Assembly: GCF_032773895.1 (NCBI RefSeq)
Contig: NZ_CP120416.1
Span: 3,222,001-3,286,000 of the forward strand
DNA: 64,000 nucleotides
Direction of reading: 5' to 3'
Source of the DNA: Teredinibacter sp. KSP-S5-2
GTDB lineage: Bacteria; Pseudomonadota; Gammaproteobacteria; Pseudomonadales; Cellvibrionaceae
In this document: positions 27,692 to 37,680 of the stretch, one piece after another
Numbering within the stretch: position 1 is the stretch's first letter
Layout: each line of letters opens with the position of its first letter
The notes under the pieces: generated by a model
The model's database searches: none
Told to the model about the DNA's origin: nothing
Seen by the model: the letters and a program-made list of their open reading frames with translations, nothing else
Translations under genes and position numbers: made by a program

Positions 27692-29519
27692 TGAGTTACT
27701 GCCCTATTACGAAAAAGAATTGGCTTTTATTCGCCAGATGGGGGCGTCCTTTGCCAAAGAACACCCCAAAGTAGCTGGACGACTGGGCATCAGTTCAGAC
27801 ACGATTGAAGACCCCCATGTATCACGTTTGATTGAAGGCTTTGCTTATCTCAATGCCAGAATTCAACACAAACTGGATGACGATTTTCCAGAATTAAGTG
27901 ATGCCATACTCAGTGTGTTATTTCCGCACTACCAACGTCCAATTCCGTCGACCTCTATTGTCCAATTTGTGCCAGACAAAGATCAGCTGGACGCACCGTA
28001 TACTGTTGAACGACACACCCTTCTGGAAACGGAGCACTTCCAGGGCGAGAACTGTCGTTTCTCAACCGTGTATGAAACTGAGTTGCTACCCGTCGAAGTC
28101 AGCGATGCTTCCCTGGTCGGTATTCCTTTTTCTACTCCCGGTTCAGACTCCGTTCGCGGCGCAGCAGGGGTATTAAAACTCACCATAAAAGGCTTTACGC
28201 CAGATATTTCTCTGCCGGAAATTGAGTTGGATAAACTGCGTTTTTATTTGAAAGGACAAACGCAGCACGTCCACCCGCTATATGAATTATTACTCAGCAA
28301 ATGTCTCAACGTGGTCATGACTGCATCAGAGACAGACACCTCGCCGGTATTTCTGGGTAAAGACATCATTAAGTCCGTTGGGTTTGATAGTCAGGATGCA
28401 CTCCTGCCCTACCCTCCCGGTTCGTTCGTTGGCTATCGGGTGCTGACTGAGTTTTTTGTCTTTCCCGAAAAATACATGTTTATCGACATTGAAGGGTTAA
28501 AAGATAAATTACCTGAAAACGTAACCGATGAAATAAACCTGTATATTTATTTCTCCGAGTCGGATGTCGAGCTGGAACATAATATTTCTGCGGAAACCTT
28601 TGTTATGGGCTGTTCACCAGTGGTGAATTTATTCTCCCATACTGCAGACCCGATTAAACTCGACCACACTCAAACGGAATATCAAATTATCCCGGATATT
28701 CGCCGACCAATAGGATACGAAGTTTATTCGGTTGATAAAGTGACCGCGTCGTCCCCAGACGGCGATAAAAAAGATTATCTGCCTTTTTATGGGTTAACCC
28801 ACGCCCAGCATGACACAGAAGAATATGCCTATTGGATCGCCAACCGACGACACGCCAAATTAAGTAACTATGAGCGCGACGACGGCACTGACGTCTTTTT
28901 AAGTTTGGTGGATTTAAAATTTAATCCGAATGTTCCCAGTGATAAAACTCTTCTGCTGGAAACCACATGCAGCAATAGGGATCTACCGGCCAAACTGCCA
29001 TACAATATGGATCACCCTAAATTACAGTGTGTGGAAAGTGCGCCACCATGTGAGCGCATACGCTGCCTGACACAACCAACAGCGGTTGTCCGACCACCAC
29101 TAAGAGATCACGCACGCTGGCGATTAATTTCGCACCTGAACTTAAATCATTTGTCCATTACCGGGCGAGATGATGCCACTAACGCGTTAAAAGAAATTTT
29201 ACGGTTGTACGACTTCAAGGATTCCTCCGTGTCACGCGCACTTGTCGAGTCAATTTACGAAGTGGATACACGCGCGATTAGTGCCCCGCTTCCCATTGAA
29301 GGGCGGGCAACCATGTGCAGGGGCATTGAAGTTGAAATCACTCTGGACGATTCGCAACTCACTGGTAGCAGTGCGTACTTGTTTGCCAGCGTACTCGAAC
29401 ACTTTTTTGGGCTTTATTGCTCAATAAACTCTTTCTCAAGGGTTTTGGTTAAAATTAAAAGTAAAGAAGGTTATCTGAAAAAATGCCCACCAAGAGCCGG
29501 GGAAAAAATACTTCTGTAA
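27684..29519 (+). CDS. tssF: T6SS baseplate protein TssF
   Basis: About 611 residues (VasA/ImpG family). The N-terminus L-L-P-Y-Y-E-K-E-L-A-F-I-R-Q-M-G-A-S-F-A-K-E-H-P-K-V-A-G-R-L-G and the R-L-I-E-G-F-A-Y-L-N-A-R-I-Q-H-K-L-D-D-D-F-P-E-L motif are diagnostic. TssF forms the wedge complex with TssG and TssK. It overlaps tssE at its start and tssG by 37 bases at its end, the typical E-F-G arrangement. Confidence 0.96.
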   Translation: MADELLPYYEKELAFIRQMGASFAKEHPKVAGRLGISSDTIEDPHVSRLIEGFAYLNARIQHKLDDDFPELSDAILSVLFPHYQRPIPSTSIVQFVPDKDQLDAPYTVERHTLLETEHFQGENCRFSTVYETELLPVEVSDASLVGIPFSTPGSDSVRGAAGVLKLTIKGFTPDISLPEIELDKLRFYLKGQTQHVHPLYELLLSKCLNVVMTASETDTSPVFLGKDIIKSVGFDSQDALLPYPPGSFVGYRVLTEFFVFPEKYMFIDIEGLKDKLPENVTDEINLYIYFSESDVELEHNISAETFVMGCSPVVNLFSHTADPIKLDHTQTEYQIIPDIRRPIGYEVYSVDKVTASSPDGDKKDYLPFYGLTHAQHDTEEYAYWIANRRHAKLSNYERDDGTDVFLSLVDLKFNPNVPSDKTLLLETTCSNRDLPAKLPYNMDHPKLQCVESAPPCERIRCLTQPTAVVRPPLRDHARWRLISHLNLNHLSITGRDDATNALKEILRLYDFKDSSVSRALVESIYEVDTRAISAPLPIEGRATMCRGIEVEITLDDSQLTGSSAYLFASVLEHFFGLYCSINSFSRVLVKIKSKEGYLKKCPPRAGEKILL

Positions 29520-30613
29520 TTGATCTGCTTAAACAGCAGCCGCAAGGATTCGACTTTCTACAGGCAATTCGTCTGATAGAACGTAGCGCTGCGTTTAAAA
29601 ATCGATCAACCCAACTCGGAGGGGCGCACCTGCCCCCGGTGAATGCAGTCGCGAAATTTACGCCCCCAAACAGTGAGTGCGTACGCTTTCGCAACCGGCA
29701 ATCACTCTCTTTTCCGGTAACAGAAATTAACCACCTGGATGGGGACGCAAATCCAGACAATATTAAACAGTGGGAAATTTATACCAGCTTTCTTGGGTTA
29801 ACCGGTTCTCACGGTGTACTGCCATTTCACTATACAGAAATGATTCTGCAGCGAATTCGACAAAAAGACCCGTCCTTGATGGAATTCTTTGATTTGTTTA
29901 ACCACAGAATTATTTCGCTGTTTTATCAAGCATCACTCAAATATAAATTACCGCTGGAATACGAACGTAAACGTTTAACCGCCCCAAGCAATAACAATCA
30001 GGTTAAAGACTCCGCAACTCAACTACTGAATTCCATTATCGGTTTTGGTACCCGAGGTTTACACAATCGCCTGGTAGTCAAAGATGAATCCCTAATTTAC
30101 TATGGTGGATTGTTTAGCCAGCAAATCCGTACCGCTTCCGGTTTAAAACAGATACTCTCCAGTTATTTTGGTATCCCGGTAAAACTGGAAGAGTTTCTCG
30201 GGCGCTGGCAGGAATTAATTGACGATATCCGAACCCGGTTACCAGACAAACAAACACCAAAAGGGCAAAATGTCTGCCTCGGCCGTTCAGCCATGTTGGG
30301 CAACCGCGGCTGGTTCGCTCAAGGTAAAATACGCATCGTATTGGGGCCACTTAATCGGGAACAGTTTTATACATTCTCCCCTGGCAGCAGTGCATTAAAA
30401 GCACTTAATGAATTAGTAAGAACTTATATTGGTGTTGAAAACGATTATGACTTCAACATCCTGGTGAATCGAGCAGATATTCCCGATAAAGTCACGCTCG
30501 ACAGTAAAGATCAACCCATCATGGGCTGGAATACCTGGCTTGCCAGTAAACCCAAACCCGATGATGAATCCAATACTATGAAAATATCTATTTCGGCATC
30601 ACGGCTGAACTAG
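29483..30613 (+). CDS. tssG: T6SS baseplate protein TssG
   Basis: About 376 residues (VasB/ImpH). Recognised by Q-G-F-D-F-L-Q-A-I-R-L-I-E-R, F-L-G-L-T-G-S-H-G-V-L-P-F-H-Y-T-E, F-F-D-L-F-N-H-R-I-I-S-L-F-Y and the central G-R-S-A-M-L-G-N segment with a following G-K-I-R-I-V-L-G-P-L. TssG partners TssF in the baseplate wedge. ATG 29483 lies inside the end of tssF, so the two are translationally coupled. Confidence 0.96.
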   Translation: MPTKSRGKNTSVIDLLKQQPQGFDFLQAIRLIERSAAFKNRSTQLGGAHLPPVNAVAKFTPPNSECVRFRNRQSLSFPVTEINHLDGDANPDNIKQWEIYTSFLGLTGSHGVLPFHYTEMILQRIRQKDPSLMEFFDLFNHRIISLFYQASLKYKLPLEYERKRLTAPSNNNQVKDSATQLLNSIIGFGTRGLHNRLVVKDESLIYYGGLFSQQIRTASGLKQILSSYFGIPVKLEEFLGRWQELIDDIRTRLPDKQTPKGQNVCLGRSAMLGNRGWFAQGKIRIVLGPLNREQFYTFSPGSSALKALNELVRTYIGVENDYDFNILVNRADIPDKVTLDSKDQPIMGWNTWLASKPKPDDESNTMKISISASRLN

Positions 30614-30648
30614 GCGAATAATTAAAACGACGTGTAAGGACCAATGCA

Positions 30649-33339
30649 ATGATTAGCATAGATCTTAAATCCCTTGTAGGACGAATGAACGAACCCTGTA
30701 AGCTGGCACTGGAAGGTGCCGCCGGACTTTGTTTGTCCCGTACCCATTACAACGTTGAGATCGAGCATTGGCTTTTAAAGCTACTCGAAATTTCCGACAG
30801 CGATATGATCGCCATTCTGGAAAAATTCGAAATAAACCTCGGCAAGTTTGCCCAGGAATTAAATAAAGAGCTGGACCACATCAAGTCGGGTAATTCACGC
30901 GCACCTGCACTCTCTCCCACTATTGTTGATTTAGCCAAAAACGCCTGGTTACTGGCTTCCGTTGAATACGGTCACCCACAAACCACATCCGCCCATGTGC
31001 TTGCAGCCTTGATGTTGGACGAAGGCTTACGCCGGTCAACAGGTGCGATCAATGGTGAACTGAAAAAAATCCCACCAGAATCCTTACGCGATGTGGTCCG
31101 TGCAATCGTCGGCACCACCACTGAATCCAAAACCACGCAAACCGGTGACAGCGGTGCAGGTGGAGAAGGTGTTCCAAGCGGTATGCCAAGCAAGCAACCG
31201 TCTTTGGACAAATACACAGTTAACCTTACAGCTGCTGCGAAGGAAGGCAAAATCGATGCGGTACTTGGTCGCGATGAAGAAATTCGTCAAATCATCGATA
31301 TCCTTATTCGACGTCGACAAAATAACCCAATCCTGACAGGTGAAGCCGGTGTGGGTAAAACCGCTGTGGTGGAAGGGTTCGCCTTACGGATTGTTTCTGG
31401 TGATGTACCCGATCCATTAAAAGGTGTAACCATTCGCAGCCTCGACCTCGGTTTATTACAAGCCGGCGCCAGCGTAAAAGGGGAATTTGAAAACCGCCTT
31501 AAATCGGTGATCGCCGAAGTAAAAGCCTCACCCGACCCGATTATTATGTTTATCGACGAGGCCCACACCATGATTGGTGCCGGTGGTAAAGAAGGTCAAG
31601 GCGATGCCGCAAACCTGCTTAAACCCGCATTGGCTCGCGGTGAATTGCGAACAATCGCAGCCACAACCTGGGCCGAATACAAAAAATATTTTGAACGCGA
31701 CCCTGCATTAACTCGCCGCTTCCAGGTTGTGAAAATTGAAGAGCCAAATGAAGAAAAAGGCATCAACATGATGCGTGCCATTTCTCCAATGCTCGACTCA
31801 CACCATAAAGTGAATATTCTGGATGAAGCCATTGTGGATTCTGTACGCTTATCAATGCGTTATATTCCAGGTCGTCAGCTTCCAGATAAATCGGTTTCTT
31901 TGTTAGATACCGCATGTGCTCGTGTAGCATTAAGTCAAAGTGCTACACCTGCTGCGGTTGAAGATACTCGCCGCCAAATTATTCAAACAGAAGCCACGAT
32001 TCACTCCCTCGGTCAGGAAAACGCAGCCCTTGGCAATTACCAGGGTAAAATTGATCAGCTAGAAGCGGAAAAGGTTGCCCTAGAAGAAAAGCTTGCAGAA
32101 CAGGAAGCTCAATGGGACAAAGAAAAAGAACAAGTTGCAGCAATTCATGAGCTGCAAAACAAAATTGAAGGTGACTTTAACGCGCAAAAACTTTCGGAAG
32201 AAGACCGTGCGAAAGAAGGTGCGCCCACCCTGCTAAGTGATGAAGAAAGAGAAAGCACCAAGGAAGCCTTACACGCGGCATTAGCTAACCTTGATGAAAT
32301 TCAAGGCGATGAGCCAATGATTCAGGTTAATGTAAACAGCCAGGCAATTGCCGAAGTGGTTGCCAACTGGACCGGTATCCCTGTGGGCAAAATGGTGTCT
32401 GACGAAATTAATGCAATACTTAACCTTCGCGACACGCTTGGCAAACGCGTTATCGGCCAGCAGCATGCACTGGAAGCGATCGCACAAAGTATTCGTACTT
32501 CCCGCGCCGGTTTAACAGACCCACGTAAACCTATTGGTGTGTTCTTCATGGTCGGCTCCAGTGGTGTCGGTAAAACCGAAACTGCTTTGGCACTGACAGA
32601 CATTCTCTACGGCGGTGAGCAAAACATTACCACCATTAACATGTCTGAGTTTAAAGAAGAACACAAAGTCTCCATGCTGCTTGGTTCTCCTCCCGGATAT
32701 GTAGGCTATGGTGAAGGCGGTGTGCTTACCGAAGCAGTTCGACGCAAACCATACAGCGTGGTGCTATTGGACGAAATGGAAAAAGCCCACCCCGGTGTGC
32801 AAGACATCTTCTACAACGTTTTTGATAAGGGCACCATTAAAGACGGTGAAGGCCGTGATATCGATTTCCGCAATACGGTCATCATTATGACCTCCAACGC
32901 AGGTGAGGAACATATCCGGGCCATGTGTGCTTCTGGAGAAGAATTACCAGAACCAGAAGTATTGCTCGATAATTTCCGTCCACAATTATTACAATACTTC
33001 AAACCCGCATTCCTGGGTCGTACCAACGTTATTCCTTACTACCCGCTTGGTGACGACGATCTGATGAAGATCTGTGAAATCAACATGCGACGTATCGAAA
33101 AACGTGTACGTGAACACTACGATGCCAAGTTCAGCTACGACGAAGATGTCATCCTGCACATCGTTGCCCGTTGTCAGGAAGTGGATACCGGTGCGAGAAA
33201 CATTGAAAATATATTAACGCGCACAATGTTGCCTGCCTTGGCGGCCGAGTGTTTAGCCAAAATGGCAGACGGTGAAACCATTACCGCAATTCACGTTAAT
33301 GTAGATGAAGAAGGTGGTTTTACCTACCAAATTAGTTAA
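30649..33339 (+). CDS. tssH: T6SS sheath-recycling ATPase ClpV (TssH)
   Basis: About 896 residues. The N-terminal Clp domain spans about 1-160, followed by two AAA+ modules: Walker A G-E-A-G-V-G-K-T at 231-238 with I-M-F-I-D-E-A-H, and G-S-S-G-V-G-K-T at 636-643 with V-V-L-L-D-E-M-E-K-A-H. A coiled-coil middle domain at about 440-545 contains the charged L-E-A-E-K-V-A-L-E-E-K-L run. ClpV hexamers disassemble contracted TssB/TssC sheaths. This is the last core gene of the rightward operon; a hairpin follows the stop. Confidence 0.97.
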   Translation: MISIDLKSLVGRMNEPCKLALEGAAGLCLSRTHYNVEIEHWLLKLLEISDSDMIAILEKFEINLGKFAQELNKELDHIKSGNSRAPALSPTIVDLAKNAWLLASVEYGHPQTTSAHVLAALMLDEGLRRSTGAINGELKKIPPESLRDVVRAIVGTTTESKTTQTGDSGAGGEGVPSGMPSKQPSLDKYTVNLTAAAKEGKIDAVLGRDEEIRQIIDILIRRRQNNPILTGEAGVGKTAVVEGFALRIVSGDVPDPLKGVTIRSLDLGLLQAGASVKGEFENRLKSVIAEVKASPDPIIMFIDEAHTMIGAGGKEGQGDAANLLKPALARGELRTIAATTWAEYKKYFERDPALTRRFQVVKIEEPNEEKGINMMRAISPMLDSHHKVNILDEAIVDSVRLSMRYIPGRQLPDKSVSLLDTACARVALSQSATPAAVEDTRRQIIQTEATIHSLGQENAALGNYQGKIDQLEAEKVALEEKLAEQEAQWDKEKEQVAAIHELQNKIEGDFNAQKLSEEDRAKEGAPTLLSDEERESTKEALHAALANLDEIQGDEPMIQVNVNSQAIAEVVANWTGIPVGKMVSDEINAILNLRDTLGKRVIGQQHALEAIAQSIRTSRAGLTDPRKPIGVFFMVGSSGVGKTETALALTDILYGGEQNITTINMSEFKEEHKVSMLLGSPPGYVGYGEGGVLTEAVRRKPYSVVLLDEMEKAHPGVQDIFYNVFDKGTIKDGEGRDIDFRNTVIIMTSNAGEEHIRAMCASGEELPEPEVLLDNFRPQLLQYFKPAFLGRTNVIPYYPLGDDDLMKICEINMRRIEKRVREHYDAKFSYDEDVILHIVARCQEVDTGARNIENILTRTMLPALAAECLAKMADGETITAIHVNVDEEGGFTYQIS

Positions 33340-33350
33340 AACTGCAAAAG

Positions 33351-33382
33351 CAAGCCCCCGGAGGTTCACCGCTGGGGGCTTG
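33351..33382 (+). terminator. Hairpin after clpV
   Basis: A 9-bp stem (CAAGCCCCC at 33351-33359, GGGGGCTTG at 33374-33382) with a 14-base loop begins 12 bases after the clpV stop. On the plus strand no T-run follows, so it is not a textbook terminator in that direction; it may reduce read-through or protect the mRNA end. Confidence 0.55.
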
Positions 33383-33391
33383 ATAACACGA

Positions 33392-33406
33392 TTGGCATGA
33401 TGCCAA
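33392..33406. promoter_or_regulatory. Perfect palindrome, candidate operator
   Basis: TTGGCAT-G-ATGCCAA is a perfect 15-base palindrome in the 137-bp gap between clpV and the TPR operon, about 70 bases before the first TPR start codon. Its size suits a dimeric repressor or activator site. No matching regulator is identified. Confidence 0.35.
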
Positions 33407-33476
33407 GAAATGATTGACCAAAACGGTAATAACCAGGGATTCAAAAGGCATTCCCTTTTAATTTGTATACGCGCTC

Positions 33477-34880
33477 ATGATGTTAACAACCTCCAGGCTC
33501 TTCGCAATTTGCAGCCAAGCCCTGCTATTTGTCGCACTGCTCGGTCACGCCGGCAGTAGTTATTCGGCAACACGGGACGAACTGAACCAATCTTTTATTG
33601 AACGTTCAGCCAGCATATATCAGTCTCAAGCAAAAAAAATTCCGTCGCACCTGCAAAACCTGCCGGATATTCGTTCCGTGGAAAAAAAGGTGCGCGGCTT
33701 GATCAACGATGACAATCCCCTACTGGCGGTACTTACCATAGCGGCCAATATTTCGGTGATTGAGCAAAATATTGACGAACCCTTTGTCGTCGACCTGACA
33801 TGGTTTTTGTATCAGCAAAACGCCAAGGCCGTAGCGGATAAAATTTACTACACAGCAAAATCCGAAGCCGATGATATTGCGCTTTCGCGTATTACCTTCC
33901 AACTGGCGAAGTACTACTTCCTGAGAGGGGACTGGAACAAAACATTATTGACCTTACGTATTGTGGATATCAACGCGGCCTTAACATCGGACGAGATTGA
34001 TTACTCCAACTTAATGAAAGGCATATCGCTACAACGGCTTAGAAAGCATAGAAAGTCGGTAAAATTTTACGATGCAATCGAACCCAATTCCCCCTACTAC
34101 ACGATTGCCCTGCTCAATAAAGCGGTCGCCTACCTGCGTCAGGAATGGTGGACCGACGCACAAATCGAATTACAGAAAGCAATCAAACATGAAGAGGCCA
34201 ATAAAAACGACCAGTTTGCTGACCGTCTTTACTTAACCCTGGGTTTTTCTCAAATTCAATTCGAGTTCTATCGAGATGCACGGGAAACATTTCGTTCTAT
34301 CAGTATCGAAGGCCCCTACACCAATCGCGCACTTCTGGGCATTGGTATCTCCGCCATGCACCAAGGGGATTTCGTCGGGGCGCTAAATGCCTTCAACATA
34401 CTAATCAATAAAGGCATTGATGCTCCATCAGTACACGAATCACATTTATTGTCCCCTTTTGTTTACGAAAAGCTTAAGCAAAACCGTGTTGCGTCAGCAA
34501 AATATTCCGAGGCCATTGCCTATTTTCAACGGCTTTCATCAGAGTTGGGAAGTCAGATTACGCAACTAAACCAAAATAGAGTACTTGAACTGGCACAAAC
34601 CCAAATACACCAAAACACCCAACTGATTCCTAGCGAAGCACAATTTTCTTCTATCGAATTTCCGGCAGAGCCATTAAAGAACATCGCCAGGATTCAGGCA
34701 ATGAAACAGCTTCCCCTGTCAGCAAAAGAACAACAGCAGTTAGATGCGTTACTCAACCAGTACCTTGCATTTACCGTTGGCGAAATTTCTGCCCAACTCG
34801 ATGACAAACAAAATATTTTTAACAGCTATTTGAGCCAATCACGATTCGGCCTAGCCAAGCTTTATGATGAAAACAAATAA
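33477..34880 (+). CDS. Exported TPR-type protein
   Basis: About 467 residues. The N-terminal signal peptide (hydrophobic core L-L-F-V-A-L-L-G-H-A-G, likely cleavage after S-Y-S-A) places it in the periplasm. The body is alpha-helical with degenerate tetratricopeptide repeats between about 130 and 330 (e.g. A-L-L-G-I-G-I-S-A-M-H-Q-G-D-F-V-G-A-L-N-A-F). It overlaps the next gene by 17 bases. Such TPR proteins commonly accompany ExbB/ExbD/AgmX-like genes; the local partners would be the module at 6.4-9.1 kb. The exact function is unknown. Confidence 0.75.
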   Translation: MMLTTSRLFAICSQALLFVALLGHAGSSYSATRDELNQSFIERSASIYQSQAKKIPSHLQNLPDIRSVEKKVRGLINDDNPLLAVLTIAANISVIEQNIDEPFVVDLTWFLYQQNAKAVADKIYYTAKSEADDIALSRITFQLAKYYFLRGDWNKTLLTLRIVDINAALTSDEIDYSNLMKGISLQRLRKHRKSVKFYDAIEPNSPYYTIALLNKAVAYLRQEWWTDAQIELQKAIKHEEANKNDQFADRLYLTLGFSQIQFEFYRDARETFRSISIEGPYTNRALLGIGISAMHQGDFVGALNAFNILINKGIDAPSVHESHLLSPFVYEKLKQNRVASAKYSEAIAYFQRLSSELGSQITQLNQNRVLELAQTQIHQNTQLIPSEAQFSSIEFPAEPLKNIARIQAMKQLPLSAKEQQQLDALLNQYLAFTVGEISAQLDDKQNIFNSYLSQSRFGLAKLYDENK

Positions 34881-37680
34881 ACCTTTTTCAGCGTTAAAAC
34901 TCAGCATCGCGATATCCAGCTCCATGGCGCTTATGTCTTGTGGTTCAAATGAGCCACAAAAAGCAACACTGCGTGATATCGATTTTACGGACAAATCCAC
35001 CTTGCAGGCAGATGTTTTTGTTAAACCAAAAACAGAAGACGAGATCAAGCAGGCGTACTACAACTACATCCAAAGCGCGTCCAAAGATGAGACATCGCGA
35101 CAACAGGCCATTAGTCGTTTGGCACAGATGGAACTGCAACTGAGTAACCGCCTGATAAAAGAGAGTAAAGAGGAAGACGACTTAAATTCTGACAGGCTGT
35201 ATACGGAAACTCTGAACAAAACCATTAATCTGCTCACCACCTCACTCAGGGACTACCCCAAAGCCAAAGGTAACGACGTATTACTCTATCAGTTGGCCAA
35301 AACCTACGATCAGGTTGGGGAACACAATAAAGCCATAGAGGCCTTAACCCAATTGGTTAAGAACTTTAAAAATTCTGTGCATTATCCCGAAGCACAGTTC
35401 CGTATTGCGGAAAATGCATTTGTGACCGGTGATTACATCACGGCAGAGGATGCATACACAGAAGTCATCATGTCACCCGATAGTGACCGTTTTTATGAAA
35501 AGGCATTTTTCAAGCGCGGCTGGACTCGGTATAAACAAGAGCTTTATGTGGAATCGGTGGATGACTACCTGGAATCCCTAACCATACACAAGTTCGGTGA
35601 TTACGATGCCCTACCCGATAATGAGAAGAGCTTATTTGATGAGTATTTCCGCGCAATCGGCTTAGCCTTCTCTCACCTGAATGGAGCGGAATCACTGCAA
35701 AGCTATTTTGCCAGTTCATCCAACTTCCGGTATCTCTACCATACATATCGCGTTATCGCCGACATTTACCTGAAGCAAGAACGCTACTCCGATGCGGTAG
35801 AAACACTGAATCAATTTGTGACACAACATGCCGACTCAAAACATGTTCCAAGCGCAAAGCTGAGTATTATTCAGATCTGGCAGAAAGGTGGCTTTGCCAA
35901 ACGTGTGCACACCACTGTGGACGACTTTTATCTTAGTTATCATCCCAAAAGCGATTATTGGAAAACCAATACCGACCCGGATATTGCCAAGAAAACCAAA
36001 ACAGCCTTACGTGATTACATCGTAAAAGAAGCTTCTTTCTATCATTCCAAATATCAGAACAAAGGTAAGAGCGAAGATTACCAAGCAGCCAAAACCTGGT
36101 ATGACCGCTACCTGGAACACTATTCATCTTATTCACGGCAGGACAACATATACGGCTTGTATGCGGAGCTACTGTACCGGGCGAAGGACAATACCGGCGC
36201 ATTAAAATACTTTGAGCTTGCGGCCTATGATGGAGAAATTGTTCTGGATAAAAAAGCCGCTTACGCCACGGTGAGCATATCCAATAGTCTATATAATCGC
36301 GCACAAGGCGAACAAAAAGCCGCGCTACTGGATAAACACATTCGATACGCAAGTCTGTATACCGAACTTTATCCAACTGACGAAAAGTCGACGGAAATTG
36401 CAATTAATGCCGCTCAGCTTTCATTTAACAGTCAGCAGTATGACCAGGCCATTAAGCTGACCGAAGCGTTACCTGAAACCATTACCAGCGCGCAAAAGTA
36501 CACATCGAATTTAATTAAAGCTCGTTCTTACTTCGAAACGAAAAATTTTGCTGACGCAGAAGCAACTTACCAGACGATGCTGTCAGACAAATCCGTCAAC
36601 CGTAATCAGCGAGCAAGCATTCGGGACAATCTGGCGCTTTCTATTTACCGACAAGGTGAACAGGCTAAAGAACAAGGGGATATTGCTCAGGCATCACATC
36701 ATTTTGTACGAGTGTCAGATATTGCTCCCAACTCCGATATCGCATCTTCCGGTTTATATGATGCTATCGCCCTGGCCATGCAACATGAGTCCTGGCAAAA
36801 CGCGATTGATTTTATCAACCGCTTTAAGCAACTTTACCCGCAGCATAAATACACTAATGACGTCACTCGCAAGCTGTCTGTAGCCTATTTGAAATCCAAT
36901 CAAGGCGGTAAAGCAGCCAGGGAGTTCGAACGTATTTCCTCGTTTGAAGATAATTCAGAAGTTAAAATGGCAGCACTGTGGCAGGCCGCAGAGTTGTACG
37001 AATCAAAAGGCGATACCGAGTCAGCAATTCGCTCATATCGAAGCTACGCCCATAGCTATAAGAAGCCCTTCCCCCAGAATATGGAAGCCATGCAAAAGCT
37101 TACCGAGCTCTATGCGAAACAAGGCGATAAAAACAAGCAGCACTTTTGGCAGTTAAAGATAGCAGGGGCTGAACGCCGGGCACAAAATGACGAAAAAACC
37201 GAACGAACAACGTTTATTGCTGCCTCGGCCACACTGGATTTAGCCACCCAGAGTAGGCAAGAATATACGCGCAGAAAACTGGTTGAACCCATTGCAGCCA
37301 ACTTGCGTAAAAAGAAAAAGCTAATGCAGGATACAATCAAGTTATATGGTCAGGCCTCTTCTTTTGGTCTTGCGGATATCACGACTCAATCAACTTTTTC
37401 AATTGGCGAAATATATCGGGACTTCTCCAAAGCGTTGCTGGAATCCGAGCGGCCGAAAAACCTTTCGGAAGATGAACTGGAACAATACGAAATTCTTCTG
37501 GAAGACCAGGCATTTCCATTTGAAGAAAAAGCCATTGAATTTTACGAAACCAACCTGGCACGTTCACGCGAAGGGCTTTACAACCCATGGCTGAAACAAA
37601 GCCGGGAAAAACTGAAAGAACTCTTCCCTGTGCGATATTCCCGCGAAGGAAAACTCGGAGGGTATACTGGAAATGAATAA
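34864..37680 (+). CDS. Large TPR lipoprotein
   Basis: About 938 residues. The signal peptide ends in the lipobox M-A-L-M-S-C, so the protein is lipidated and probably held at the outer membrane. At least eight TPR-like units cover about 110-780, for example D-V-L-L-Y-Q-L-A-K-T-Y-D-Q-V-G-E-H-N-K-A-I-E-A-L and Y-P-E-A-Q-F-R-I-A-E-N-A-F-V-T-G-D-Y. The C-terminal 150 residues contain a conserved-looking Y-R-D-F-S-K-A-L-L-E-S-E-R-P block ending near L-F-P-V-R-Y. It overlaps the flanking genes by 17 and 8 bases, so all three TPR genes form one translational unit. It is probably a scaffold for an envelope complex. Confidence 0.8.
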   Translation: MMKTNKPFSALKLSIAISSSMALMSCGSNEPQKATLRDIDFTDKSTLQADVFVKPKTEDEIKQAYYNYIQSASKDETSRQQAISRLAQMELQLSNRLIKESKEEDDLNSDRLYTETLNKTINLLTTSLRDYPKAKGNDVLLYQLAKTYDQVGEHNKAIEALTQLVKNFKNSVHYPEAQFRIAENAFVTGDYITAEDAYTEVIMSPDSDRFYEKAFFKRGWTRYKQELYVESVDDYLESLTIHKFGDYDALPDNEKSLFDEYFRAIGLAFSHLNGAESLQSYFASSSNFRYLYHTYRVIADIYLKQERYSDAVETLNQFVTQHADSKHVPSAKLSIIQIWQKGGFAKRVHTTVDDFYLSYHPKSDYWKTNTDPDIAKKTKTALRDYIVKEASFYHSKYQNKGKSEDYQAAKTWYDRYLEHYSSYSRQDNIYGLYAELLYRAKDNTGALKYFELAAYDGEIVLDKKAAYATVSISNSLYNRAQGEQKAALLDKHIRYASLYTELYPTDEKSTEIAINAAQLSFNSQQYDQAIKLTEALPETITSAQKYTSNLIKARSYFETKNFADAEATYQTMLSDKSVNRNQRASIRDNLALSIYRQGEQAKEQGDIAQASHHFVRVSDIAPNSDIASSGLYDAIALAMQHESWQNAIDFINRFKQLYPQHKYTNDVTRKLSVAYLKSNQGGKAAREFERISSFEDNSEVKMAALWQAAELYESKGDTESAIRSYRSYAHSYKKPFPQNMEAMQKLTELYAKQGDKNKQHFWQLKIAGAERRAQNDEKTERTTFIAASATLDLATQSRQEYTRRKLVEPIAANLRKKKKLMQDTIKLYGQASSFGLADITTQSTFSIGEIYRDFSKALLESERPKNLSEDELEQYEILLEDQAFPFEEKAIEFYETNLARSREGLYNPWLKQSREKLKELFPVRYSREGKLGGYTGNE

